This document shows, in pieces, positions 41,933 through 49,971 of a DNA stretch of 64,000 nucleotides. The notes beneath the pieces are model-generated. The model had not been told where the DNA came from and ran no database searches. It saw only the letters and a list, made by a program, of their open reading frames with translations. Source of the DNA: Scatosoma sp045127595 (GTDB taxonomy: Bacteria > Bacillota > Clostridia > Christensenellales > Borkfalkiaceae); the NCBI GenBank assembly GCA_045127595.1, contig JBGVQS010000028.1, forward strand, positions 62,001-126,000, read 5' to 3'. Numbering within the stretch: position 1 is the stretch's first letter; every line of letters starts with the position of its first letter. The position numbers and the translations under genes were made by a program.

Positions 41933-41991
41933 AAAATACTTGGCAGACTGTAAGTAAAAACAACAAAAGTAGTAAACAGGGGGGGCGGCAT

Positions 41992-42696
41992 ATGTTAAAA
42001 ATTGAAAATTTAACGAAGAATTACGGGGATAAAAAAGCGGTAGACGGGCTTTCCTTGCAGATTGCGGCAGGGGAAATCTATGGCTTTATCGGGCATAACG
42101 GCGCGGGGAAAACCACGACGCTGAAAGCTTGTTGCGGTATTTTGAAATTCGACGAAGGGGAAATATTCGTGGACGGGGAGTCCATTCGCGAAAATCCTTT
42201 GGCGTGCAAACAAAAAATTGCGTATATTCCCGACAATCCCGATTTGTATAATTTCATGAAAGGGATTCAGTATTTGCAATTTGTTGCGGACGTGTTCGGG
42301 GTTTCCGCGGAAGATAGAAAAACGAGAATCGCCCGTTATGCGGACGCGTTGGAGCTTACCGACGATCTCGCACAGCCGATCGGGGCGTACTCGCACGGTA
42401 TGAAACAAAAGCTTGCGTTGATTTCCGCTTTCTTGCACGAACCGAAGCTGATTATTTTAGACGAGCCGTTCGTGGGGCTTGATCCCAAAGCGGCGCATAC
42501 GTTAAAGACGCTCATGCGTGAATATTGCGACCGTGGCGGCGCGATCTTCTTTTCCACGCACGTGTTGGAGGTGGCGGAAAAGCTTTGCGACAAAATCGCG
42601 ATCATCAAGGGCGGAAAATTGATAAAAGAAGGTACCATGGACGAGGTGAAAGGGGATTCTACGTTGGAAAACGTGTTCTTGGAGCTTGTAGAATAA
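41992..42696 (+). CDS. ABC transporter ATP-binding protein
   Basis: A 234-residue stand-alone ATPase of the ABC-2 exporter type. Walker A GHNGAGKTT (about residue 34), signature YSHGMKQKLALI, Walker B LIILDEPFVGLDP and switch histidine STHVLE are all intact. It powers the membrane protein encoded 11 bases downstream. The gene follows the tandem repeats, with a GGGGGG-rich ribosome binding site. Substrate unknown. Confidence 0.93.
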   Translation: MLKIENLTKNYGDKKAVDGLSLQIAAGEIYGFIGHNGAGKTTTLKACCGILKFDEGEIFVDGESIRENPLACKQKIAYIPDNPDLYNFMKGIQYLQFVADVFGVSAEDRKTRIARYADALELTDDLAQPIGAYSHGMKQKLALISAFLHEPKLIILDEPFVGLDPKAAHTLKTLMREYCDRGGAIFFSTHVLEVAEKLCDKIAIIKGGKLIKEGTMDEVKGDSTLENVFLELVE

Positions 42697-42706
42697 GGGG
42701 GATAGT

Positions 42707-44308
42707 ATGTTAAGGATTCTTTTAAAAAAGGAATTGACGGAACTGCTTTCCCTGTTCACGGCAAGCCGAAAAACGGGGAAGCGCAGGACGTTTATAAAAA
42801 GCGTTTGCTTTGCCGTATTCGTGGCGGCGGTTGTAGGTATGCTCGGTTTTCTCTTTTATAAAATGGCGGAGCTTCTTTGCGAGCCGTTGGTAAAGCAAGG
42901 GCTTACATGGGTGTATTTTGCGTTGGTCGGGACAATGACGACGACGATGGGGCTTCTTGGCAGCGTGTTTGCGGTCAAACCCAAGCTCTACCATGCGAAA
43001 GACAACGAAGCGCTGTTCGCAATGCCGATCCCTGCGTGGAATATACTCGTTTCCCGTTTGTTTGGGTTGTATCTTTTCGCGTTTGCGTTTGAAGCGGTGG
43101 TCTTTGTCCCTGCGGCGGTGTTGTATTTGACGGTGGATTTTTCCGTTTTGTCCTTGTGCAGCGTTGCGGTAATCACGTTTGTTTTGCCTTTGGGCGCTTT
43201 GGCGCTTGGTGGGATTTTGGGATGGTTGGACGCTTTGTTATCCAACTTGTTGCCGTGGAAAAATCTTTGTACGATTTTGCTTTCCGTTGCGTTTATGGCG
43301 GTGTCTTTCCTATTGAGTAATAAAATGCACGAGTTTTTGAACTATGCGGCGGAGAACGGTGCGGAGCTTGGCGGAAAAATTGAAACGGCGTTGTTCCCGT
43401 TACGGCAAATGGGCTTGGCATTAGAAGGAAATTTGCTTTCCCTGCTTTGGTTCGTGTTGATGTTCGTAGGGGCGTTTGCGCTTGTATATCTATTGAAAAT
43501 AAAGACCTTTTTCTTCCTTGTTTTTGGGAACAAGAGCGCGAAAAAAGCGAAATACGTGGAAAAGGATCGCAAGGTAAGCTCGGGTTTTTCTGCGCTGTTC
43601 AAGCGAGAATTTTTACGGCTGTTTAAAACGCCTGCCTATTTATTAAACGCGTCGGCAGGAACGGTGTTTATGCTGATTGTCGGGATAATCGGCGCGGTCA
43701 AGGGGGATTTGTTCGGGGTATCGAAAGAAACGTTTGATTTTCTCTCCCCCGTGCGTTATCAAAAGATGGAGCTCATCTGCGTGATGATACTTTGCACGTT
43801 TGTAGGGTTGAATTTTATCAGTGCGCCCACGTTTTCCTTGGAAGGGGAAACGATATGGATTTTGCAATCCTTCCCCGTGAAACCCAGAGAAATATTCGCC
43901 GCAAAGGTGTTGCCCCATTATCTTTTAACGCTGTTTCCTGCGTTGTTGTGTTTTTCCGTGGCGGCGGTTGTGTTGGAAATCGTAGGGATATTGCTTGTTT
44001 TTACGCTGTTTATGGCGGCGGTGTATCCGCTGTATACCGCGCTTTTGGGGCTGGTGCTGAATTTACTTTTCCCGAAGCTCGATTGGACGAGCGAAACGGC
44101 GGTGGTCAAACGTAGTCTTGCGCCCGGTCTTGCGTTGCTCTTTAATTTGGCAAGCGTATTCGTTGGGTTTGGGCTTTGGTTCTTATACGGAAAATATATC
44201 GGGGTTACGTGGTATTGCGTAAGCTTGATGCTGTTGGCGATTTTATGCGTTGTCGGACTGATTATTTGGCTTTTCAAAAAAGGCGTGAAAAAATTCGCTC
44301 AATTATAA
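42707..44308 (+). CDS. ABC-2-like exporter permease
   Basis: A 533-residue integral membrane protein with about twelve hydrophobic segments in two clusters (residues about 35-180 and 195-270, then 310-520), separated by a lysine-rich loop (KSAKKAKYVEKDRKV). The N-terminus LLKKELTELLSLFTASRKTG resembles putative ABC exporter permeases of Bacillota. It pairs with the ATPase just upstream. Neither subunit shows a clue to the substrate. Insertion of this pair breaks the usual tgt-yajC neighbourhood. Confidence 0.8.
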   Translation: MLRILLKKELTELLSLFTASRKTGKRRTFIKSVCFAVFVAAVVGMLGFLFYKMAELLCEPLVKQGLTWVYFALVGTMTTTMGLLGSVFAVKPKLYHAKDNEALFAMPIPAWNILVSRLFGLYLFAFAFEAVVFVPAAVLYLTVDFSVLSLCSVAVITFVLPLGALALGGILGWLDALLSNLLPWKNLCTILLSVAFMAVSFLLSNKMHEFLNYAAENGAELGGKIETALFPLRQMGLALEGNLLSLLWFVLMFVGAFALVYLLKIKTFFFLVFGNKSAKKAKYVEKDRKVSSGFSALFKREFLRLFKTPAYLLNASAGTVFMLIVGIIGAVKGDLFGVSKETFDFLSPVRYQKMELICVMILCTFVGLNFISAPTFSLEGETIWILQSFPVKPREIFAAKVLPHYLLTLFPALLCFSVAAVVLEIVGILLVFTLFMAAVYPLYTALLGLVLNLLFPKLDWTSETAVVKRSLAPGLALLFNLASVFVGFGLWFLYGKYIGVTWYCVSLMLLAILCVVGLIIWLFKKGVKKFAQL

Positions 44309-44312
44309 AAAC

Positions 44313-44336
44313 GGGGTAGGCAGGTACGCGTTGAGG
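44313..44336 (+). repeat. Dispersed polar motif, intergenic copy
   Basis: GGCAGGTACGCGTTGAG at 44319-44335 is identical over 17 bases to 32818-32834 inside yhaN. It lies five bases after the permease stop. Confidence 0.6.
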
Positions 44337-44424
44337 CTTTTTGTCGAGAAAGAAAAAAGAACGCCGAAAGGCAGATGAAAAATCGGTGAAAAGGAAAAAA
44401 AACGAAAATACGGTAAAAAAACAC

Positions 44425-44453
44425 TTGCCAAAACAGGAAAAAAAAGGTATCAT
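44425..44453 (+). promoter_or_regulatory. Promoter of yajC
   Basis: TTGCCA (44425-44430), 17-base spacer, TATCAT (44448-44453). Confidence 0.7.
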
Positions 44454-44506
44454 AGATGAAGAATATAGGCGCGGCGGTAAAAGCGCGCAAATAAGGAGAA
44501 AGAAAA

Positions 44507-44998
44507 ATGATTTGGAATTTGTTGACGAACGCGGCTTCGTCTTCCGAAGAAGCGGCAACGGGTTGCGGTAAATATTCGGGCGTATTGATGATCGGCTTTT
44601 TTGCCGTACTTTTGATTGGCTTTATGATGTACAGCAGACGTTCGCAAAAGAAGAGACAGCAAGAAGCGATGAACATGCTCGACGCATTGAAACCCGGTTG
44701 CAAGGTAAAGACGATCGGCGGTATTTGCGGTATCGTTGTAGAGGTTTGCCCTGAGGATAATACCTTTATTTTGGAAACGGGCAGCGAAGCAAGCGGTAAA
44801 TCCTATTTGAAGTTCGACAAGCAAGCGATCTATCAAACGGACGCGCTCGATAAAAAGGAAGAAGCGCCCGCAGAAGAACAAGAGCTTTCAAAAACTCCCG
44901 TAGAAGAACAGCCCTTTGAAGAAATGGGCGCACCCGTTGAAGAAACCGTAGAAGAACCTGTTGAAGTGGAAGAAACGGAAGAAAAAACGGAAGAATAA
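44507..44998 (+). CDS. yajC: Sec translocon accessory protein YajC
   Basis: A 163-residue protein with a single membrane helix (residues about 25-45, IGFFAVLLIGFMMYSRRSQK) followed by the small conserved domain (LDALKPGCKVKTIGGICGIV). It associates with SecDF-YidC at the Sec translocon. It is nearly twice the usual length of about 90-110 residues: the last 50 residues are a Pro/Glu-rich acidic tail that must lie in the cytoplasm. A similar acidic tail ends SecF. Start ATG at 44507 follows AAGGAGA. Confidence 0.93.
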   Translation: MIWNLLTNAASSSEEAATGCGKYSGVLMIGFFAVLLIGFMMYSRRSQKKRQQEAMNMLDALKPGCKVKTIGGICGIVVEVCPEDNTFILETGSEASGKSYLKFDKQAIYQTDALDKKEEAPAEEQELSKTPVEEQPFEEMGAPVEETVEEPVEVEETEEKTEE

Positions 44999-45020
44999 GG
45001 AAAATATTTCTAAAAGACGA

Positions 45021-45055
45021 ACGCCTTCGCATACAATAATGCGGAGGTGTTTTTT
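45021..45055 (+). terminator. Terminator that contains the ribosome binding site of the next gene
   Basis: ACGCCTTCGCAT (45021-45032) pairs with ATGCGGAGGTGT (45039-45050), 12 pairs with two wobbles, followed by T5 that ends directly at the ATG at 45056. The GGAGG at 45043-45047 in the right arm is the ribosome binding site. The structure would both end yajC transcripts and hide the start of the next gene. Confidence 0.7.
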
Positions 45056-45439
45056 ATGCGTAACGAATCATACGGAAAGAGTGTTTTCGACATTATCAAG
45101 GGGGCGGCGCTTGCGTTAGCGATTTCCTTTTTGTTGGCGGTGGTATTTGCGAATATTTTGCGGTTTGCAAGGCTTTCAAACGGCGTGATTTATCCCATCA
45201 ATCAATGCATTAAAGCGGTTTGTATTGCGGTGGGAACGCTCGTTTGTATCCGCGGAGAAAAGGGTTGGCTGCGCGGCGGATGCGTGGGGCTTGTCTTTAC
45301 GGCGCTCTCGTATTTGGCGTTTTCGGCGATCGGCGGAGATTTTTCCACTTCTTGGCTGATTATCGCAGAGCTTTTTTGCGCCTTTTTAACAGGTGCGCTG
45401 TCGGGGATTTTGGCGGTGAATTGTAAGGAACGGAGATAA
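45056..45439 (+). CDS. TIGR04086-type four-helix membrane protein
   Basis: A 127-residue protein with four membrane helices (about 15-35, 47-63, 70-88, 95-120), matching the small membrane protein family often found between yajC and the SCIFF genes in Clostridia (TIGR04086, recognised from context and pattern). Function unknown. I chose the ATG at 45056 because GGAGG is eight bases upstream; a GTG at 45047 would overlap that site. Its start region lies in the right arm of a terminator hairpin. Confidence 0.75.
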   Translation: MRNESYGKSVFDIIKGAALALAISFLLAVVFANILRFARLSNGVIYPINQCIKAVCIAVGTLVCIRGEKGWLRGGCVGLVFTALSYLAFSAIGGDFSTSWLIIAELFCAFLTGALSGILAVNCKERR

Positions 45440-45486
45440 AAATATGCAAACGCAGGCTAAAAGAAGAAAAAAATGAATAAAAGCGC

Positions 45487-45515
45487 TTGCATTTTCGTAA
45501 AAAGTGTATTATAAT
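45487..45515 (+). promoter_or_regulatory. Promoter of the SCIFF peptide gene
   Basis: TTGCAT (45487-45492), 17-base spacer, TATAAT (45510-45515). Confidence 0.8.
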
Positions 45516-45552
45516 AGTTACAATAAATCCTAACAAATATCAGGAGGACGTT

Positions 45553-45705
45553 ATGATTAAGACGATTGCGAAACCCGCAGATAAGAAGGTAACCGCTTGT
45601 GGCGAATGCAGAAGCACCTGCCAATCCGCTTGCAAAACGAGCTGCACGGTAGGTAACCAATCCTGCGAAAGAATTACGCGCGAAGAAAAAATCGAACGCA
45701 AATAA
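45553..45705 (+). CDS. scfA: SCIFF ranthipeptide precursor (six cysteines in forty-five residues)
   Basis: A 50-residue precursor with AGGAGG before the ATG at 45553. The leader MIKTIAKPADKKV is followed by six cysteines at positions 16, 19, 23, 27, 31 and 38 (CGECRSTCQSACKTSC, then QSC). The family is almost universal in Clostridia and is converted by a radical SAM enzyme that joins cysteine sulfur to non-alpha carbons of other residues. The maturase follows downstream. The role of the product is thought to be signalling or metal related and remains unclear. An upstream in-frame ATG lies inside the promoter and is not used. Confidence 0.95.
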   Translation: MIKTIAKPADKKVTACGECRSTCQSACKTSCTVGNQSCERITREEKIERK

Positions 45706-45741
45706 TTCTCGCTTACAGCAAACAGGCAAAAAATGAACAGC

Positions 45742-45775
45742 AAAAACGGCGTATTTATCAAAGTACGCCGTTTTT
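45742..45775 (+). terminator. Terminator between SCIFF and its maturase
   Basis: AAAAACGGCGTA and TACGCCGTTTTT form a 12-bp stem with a 10-base loop and T-run. It would make most transcripts stop after the peptide gene and let a minority read into the maturase. Confidence 0.88.
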
Positions 45776-45817
45776 AACCGAGTTTTGCCGAAAAAAAGGA
45801 AGGAGCGTTATCTTTAC

Positions 45818-47146
45818 ATGATACACGTATTCAGTTACAGAGATAAGAATTACATTTACGACGTCGGCAGCGGTTCTTTGCACGAATGCGATAAGACCAC
45901 CGCCGATTATTTAAAAGCGAAAGAAGAAGGACAAGCCGTCGATATTACCTATATCACCGACGAACAAATACAAGAAATTTTGTCCGACGTAGAGGGCTTG
46001 AAGGCACAGGGCTTGCTCTTTAAGGAAGAAGTAAAAAGCTATCCGATGAAAAGCAACGAGGTCAAGGCGCTTTGTATCCACATTTGCCACGATTGTAATT
46101 TCCGTTGCAGATATTGCTTTGCGGACGAGGGTGCATACCATTCTAAGCGAGAAGCTATGAGCTTGGAAACGGCGAAAAAAGCGGTGGATTTTCTCATTGA
46201 AAACAGCGGCAAGCGCAAGGTGCTCGAAATGGATTTCTTCGGCGGTGAACCACTCATGAATCTCGACGTTTTAAAACAAACGGTTTATTACGCGAAGGAG
46301 CAGGGCGCAAAGGCTGGCAAGAAGTTCTTGTTTACGACGACGACCAACGCGCTACTTTTAAACGACGAAACGATACGTTTTTTCAACGAAGAAATGGAAA
46401 ACGTAGTGTTGTCGCTCGACGGAAGAAAGGAAGTGCACGACGCCATTCGTACCACGATCAACGGCAAGGGAACGTTTGATCTCATTATCGATAAGATAAA
46501 GAAATTCATTTCTTTGCGTGGCGAAAAAAGCTATTACGTGCGCGGAACGTTCACGTCGAAAAACTTGGATTTTGCCAAGGACGTGCTTTTTATTGCCGAT
46601 CAAGGGGTGGACTCTATTTCCATGGAACCCGTTGTAACGGATATTGAAGATTTGCAAATCCGTGAAGAGCATTTACAGCGCATCGGGGAAGAATACGAAA
46701 ATCTTTGCGAAGCGTATTTGGAACGTTATAAAAAGGGAGAAGGCTTCAATTTCTTCCATTTCAACATTGATTTGGAGGGCGGACCTTGTCTTTCCAAACG
46801 GGTATCCGCTTGCGGCGCAGGGAACGAGTATTTCTCCGTTGTACCTAATGGGGATTTGTATCCTTGCCATCAATTCGCGGGGAACGAAAAATTCCGTTTG
46901 GGGAGCGTCTACGAGGGGATCGTTAAGCCCGAAATTCGGGAAACGTTTAAAAATTCCTGCTTGTTTACGAGAAATAAATGCGAAAAATGCTTTGCAAAAT
47001 TCATTTGCTCGGGCGGTTGCAGCGCGAACAATTACAACTTCAACGGGGATATTAACGAGCCGTACGAAGTTACCTGCGCAATGATGAAAAAGCGCGTGGA
47101 ATGCGCTATGCATATTTTGGCGGAGAAAAAACTCTTAAAAAGCTAA
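45818..47146 (+). CDS. scfB: Radical SAM SCIFF thioether maturase
   Basis: A 442-residue radical SAM/SPASM enzyme that installs thioether links in the SCIFF peptide. The SAM-binding cluster motif is CNFRCRYC (C-x3-C-x2-C) near residue 97, preceded by the conserved ALCIHICHD. The C-terminal SPASM region carries LYPCHQFAG, CEKC and FICSGGCSANNY, ligands for two further 4Fe-4S clusters. An N-terminal domain (residues 1-80) would bind the precursor leader. The ATG at 45818 is preferred over an upstream TTG. secD follows with its own promoter. Confidence 0.95.
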   Translation: MIHVFSYRDKNYIYDVGSGSLHECDKTTADYLKAKEEGQAVDITYITDEQIQEILSDVEGLKAQGLLFKEEVKSYPMKSNEVKALCIHICHDCNFRCRYCFADEGAYHSKREAMSLETAKKAVDFLIENSGKRKVLEMDFFGGEPLMNLDVLKQTVYYAKEQGAKAGKKFLFTTTTNALLLNDETIRFFNEEMENVVLSLDGRKEVHDAIRTTINGKGTFDLIIDKIKKFISLRGEKSYYVRGTFTSKNLDFAKDVLFIADQGVDSISMEPVVTDIEDLQIREEHLQRIGEEYENLCEAYLERYKKGEGFNFFHFNIDLEGGPCLSKRVSACGAGNEYFSVVPNGDLYPCHQFAGNEKFRLGSVYEGIVKPEIRETFKNSCLFTRNKCEKCFAKFICSGGCSANNYNFNGDINEPYEVTCAMMKKRVECAMHILAEKKLLKS

Positions 47147-47207
47147 AAAAAACAGGCGGAAAATTTGATAAAAAGTCAAAAAAATCTTATATCGTCGGCA
47201 TTATGGC

Positions 47208-47237
47208 TTGACGAGCGGATAAAAAATAAGGTATAAT
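47208..47237 (+). promoter_or_regulatory. Promoter of secD-secF
   Basis: TTGACG (47208-47213), 18-base spacer, TATAAT (47232-47237). A small hairpin GGGGCA/TGCCCC (47258-47272) follows in the leader, just before AGGAGG. Confidence 0.7.
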
Positions 47238-47298
47238 AATAAGGTATCAATTGTACTGGGGCAGATTGCCCCGAAACACGACAGGAGGCTTATGTAAC

Positions 47299-48795
47299 AT
47301 GGGCAAGAAGAAATCGGTGGTATTAATGACGTTACTTACCATCGTAATGGTCGTATTGTGTTTTGTAGTAGCGTTCCCTTCTTTCGTCATTCCCGGAACG
47401 AGCGGAGTGAAGAAGTGGAATCCTATCGTTAAGCAATACGATTTAGGAACAGACCTTGCCGGAGGGTACTACACGTACTACTATCCGGAAGGGGTAATTA
47501 CCGAAACGGATTATAACAATCTGACGGAAAAACAGCAAGAAGATTATTTCAATCACGGCGGCTTGTATCTCGATAAGGACGAAGATTTGGGCATTATCGA
47601 GCTTGACGATAACGGCGAAGAAGTGATCAGCGAAGATTTCAAAGTGGCGTTCAGCAAGGCGAAGGACGTTATTTCCGCGCGCTATGCTGCACGTTATTCC
47701 GATTACAGCGTATCGGTGGTAGACGACTATTCGTTGAGAATCGTTCTTCCTTCTTCGGAAGTAGCTGACGGCGAAGCGTCGACCGCTTCTCAAAACGCGT
47801 TTGACGCTGTTTCCAAATTCGCTTTGACGGGCGAGCTGACCATCGAAAAGGGCGGCGAGCTGATCGACGAAATGAAAGAGGACGAGCTGAAAGCAAGTTC
47901 GCTCATCAAAAAGGTAGAAGTGAAGAGCGAGTATGAAACGGCATACTTGCGTATTCAATTCACCAACAAGGGCGAAAAAATGATCAAGGCGTTCAAATCG
48001 GAGAATAAAGCGGATTCCAACGTTACCCTTACTTTTAAAATCGGGGACGTTGCGCTCAGCGAAATTTCCATTACCGCGGATCATATTAGCAAAGGCGAAG
48101 TCAAATACTATATGCAGACGGAATGGAACCAGCGTTACGTAGAAACGTATGCGGTTTTGATGAACTCGGCAATCAACAACGGCACGGAAGACGACATTGC
48201 GTTCAGAGCTCCTAAATCGAGCGAAATGAGAGCATTTGAACCCGTTTACGGCGATAACGTATTGACGCTTTTGTATATCGCGCTTGCAATCGTAATCGTT
48301 GCGTTGATTGTCTTTGCAATCGTGAAGATGAATAAGTTCGGCGTTGTCAGCGCATATCTTACCGTTTTGTATTTCCTTGCGGCGGCGATCTGCTTTGCGT
48401 TTATCACGCGCGGTATTTTGGAAATCACGGTCGGTTCTGCGGTAGTATTCCTTGCGGGCTTGTTGCTTGTCAATGCGCTCCACGCACACATTTTCAATGC
48501 GATTAAAGCGGAATTTGCACTCGGTAAAACGGTAGAATCTTCCGTAAAGGGCGGTTTCAAAAAGACCATTTGGACGATTGTAGATATTTACGCGGTATTG
48601 TTGCTTGGCGGTATTGCTTTCTTGTTCGGTTCGGCTGCGTTGCATACGTTGGCAATCCAAATGATCATCTGCACCGTTGCGGGCGCGTTCTGCAACCTCT
48701 TGATGGGTAGAGCGATCAACTGCATGATGCTCTCTGCAAGCAAGAATAAATATAAATATTTCCGCTTTGTAAGGGAGGATGACGACGATGAGTAA
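47299..48795 (+). CDS. secD: Protein translocase subunit SecD
   Basis: A 498-residue RND-type membrane protein that uses the proton gradient to aid late stages of Sec export. TM1 (residues about 6-27) is followed by YDLGTDLAGGYYTYYYPEG, a divergent form of the SecD entry motif, then the large outer P1 domain (about 60-325) and five further helices. The usual DxxGG motif is kept only in part. ATG at 47299 with AGGAGG upstream; an ATG immediately followed by TAA at 47292 is not a gene. The end overlaps secF by eight bases. Confidence 0.9.
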   Translation: MGKKKSVVLMTLLTIVMVVLCFVVAFPSFVIPGTSGVKKWNPIVKQYDLGTDLAGGYYTYYYPEGVITETDYNNLTEKQQEDYFNHGGLYLDKDEDLGIIELDDNGEEVISEDFKVAFSKAKDVISARYAARYSDYSVSVVDDYSLRIVLPSSEVADGEASTASQNAFDAVSKFALTGELTIEKGGELIDEMKEDELKASSLIKKVEVKSEYETAYLRIQFTNKGEKMIKAFKSENKADSNVTLTFKIGDVALSEISITADHISKGEVKYYMQTEWNQRYVETYAVLMNSAINNGTEDDIAFRAPKSSEMRAFEPVYGDNVLTLLYIALAIVIVALIVFAIVKMNKFGVVSAYLTVLYFLAAAICFAFITRGILEITVGSAVVFLAGLLLVNALHAHIFNAIKAEFALGKTVESSVKGGFKKTIWTIVDIYAVLLLGGIAFLFGSAALHTLAIQMIICTVAGAFCNLLMGRAINCMMLSASKNKYKYFRFVREDDDDE

Positions 48796-49894
48796 GATTC
48801 TGACGAAAACGGTAAAAAAAGCAACCCTTTGGACGGTTATCACGGCGGTTATCCTTGCGGTAGCGGTTGTTATCGGTTGCTTGTTCGGGTTCAATAAGAG
48901 CGCGACGGTCAGCAATTCCCGTATGATGACGATAACGGTAGAACAGTACGGTTTCTACAACGAAGATCTCCGTGAGGAAATCGAAGAGCAATGCGAAAAG
49001 GTGTTCAAGAAACTCGATATGGATTTCACCTATGAAATGAAAGGGGAAATGTCGGGGGACAGCGAACTTGTGTATATGTTCAAAAAGTCGGTCAGCGCAA
49101 AGAAGTTTGCGGCTGCGGAAGACTCGCTTCAAGAAATTTTCGATACTCGTTACGAAACGCAGGGCGACAAGCTCGAAGCGATTGAAGTAGAAGTAATGGG
49201 CAACGCGGACGTAGAAGTAATTGCGAGCACGGAAAAGAATTTCCTGCTTCGCGGTGTTATCGCAGGCGTTATCTTCGCGGTGTTGGCATTTGCATACGTG
49301 TCCTTGCGTTTCAAGCTTCAAATGGGTATTTTGACGGCGGGCAGCATTCTTGTAACCATGGCGTTGACGACGGCGCTTGCAGTTATCTTGCGCATTCCCG
49401 TAACCTATTCGGCAATCGCAGTTGTTGCGGTTTCCGCGCTTGTTACGGCGGCGCTCGTACTCCTTACGCTCGGTAAACTCCGTGCGAAGGCAAAGGATGC
49501 AACCGCAGATGCGGAAGAAATACTCCTTGCAAATGCACCCGAAAAGGAAATCTTGACGGTTGCGGCTTGCGGCGGTATCGCGCTTGTGGTAATGGGCGTA
49601 ATCGCTACGACTACGGTAAGATGGTTTGCCGTACTTGCGTTGCTTGGTTTGATTGCGTCGGTATTCGTTTCCTTGATTTTTGCACCGTCCGTATACGTGC
49701 CTTTGAAGAAACTCGCTGATAAAAAAGCGGAAAAGAACACAAATTATAAGGGCGCGAAAAAGAAATCGAAAGAAAAGAAAGCGTTCGTAAAGGCTGCTTC
49801 CGTAGAAGCTAAGACGGAAGAAGCAACCGAAGAAGTTGTAGAAGAAACGACGGAAGAAGTTGTAGAAGAAGCAACCGAAGAACAAGCTGAATAA
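48788..49894 (+). CDS. secF: Protein translocase subunit SecF
   Basis: A 368-residue partner of SecD with six membrane helices. TM1 is at residues about 12-35, followed by the outer domain and RGVIAGVIFAVLAFAYVSLRF. I choose ATG 48788 because AGGGAGG is nine bases upstream; ATG 48779 would sit on that site. The C-terminus is a cytoplasmic lysine-rich patch and then an acidic tail of nearly tandem (T)EEVVEET repeats (last 30 residues), parallel to the tail of YajC. No SecDF fusion, unlike Bacillus. Confidence 0.9.
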   Translation: MSKILTKTVKKATLWTVITAVILAVAVVIGCLFGFNKSATVSNSRMMTITVEQYGFYNEDLREEIEEQCEKVFKKLDMDFTYEMKGEMSGDSELVYMFKKSVSAKKFAAAEDSLQEIFDTRYETQGDKLEAIEVEVMGNADVEVIASTEKNFLLRGVIAGVIFAVLAFAYVSLRFKLQMGILTAGSILVTMALTTALAVILRIPVTYSAIAVVAVSALVTAALVLLTLGKLRAKAKDATADAEEILLANAPEKEILTVAACGGIALVVMGVIATTTVRWFAVLALLGLIASVFVSLIFAPSVYVPLKKLADKKAEKNTNYKGAKKKSKEKKAFVKAASVEAKTEEATEEVVEETTEEVVEEATEEQAE

Positions 49895-49971
49895 CAAAGT
49901 TTTATATAATTTCGGGCGGGAGGGGGTTATCTCTTCCGCTCGGATTTTATCAAAAAGGAAAAAAACGTCAA

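Noticed and set aside
44341..44571. Lysine/arginine-rich small frame before yajC
   Set aside because: It overlaps the yajC promoter and start, has no ribosome binding site and low-complexity composition.
45487..45552. Longer form of the SCIFF precursor starting at 45487
   Set aside because: Its extra 22 codons cover the promoter; the ATG at 45553 has AGGAGG at proper distance and gives the known family length.
47292..47297. Start-stop mini-frame ATG-TAA before secD
   Set aside because: It is only three bases from the AGGAGG site, too close to be used, so probably chance.
47443..48915. 490-residue open frame antisense to secD
   Set aside because: It lies fully over secD in the complementary frame, has no ribosome binding site, and its composition (Arg, Tyr, Phe, Asn rich) is typical of mirror frames in this genome.
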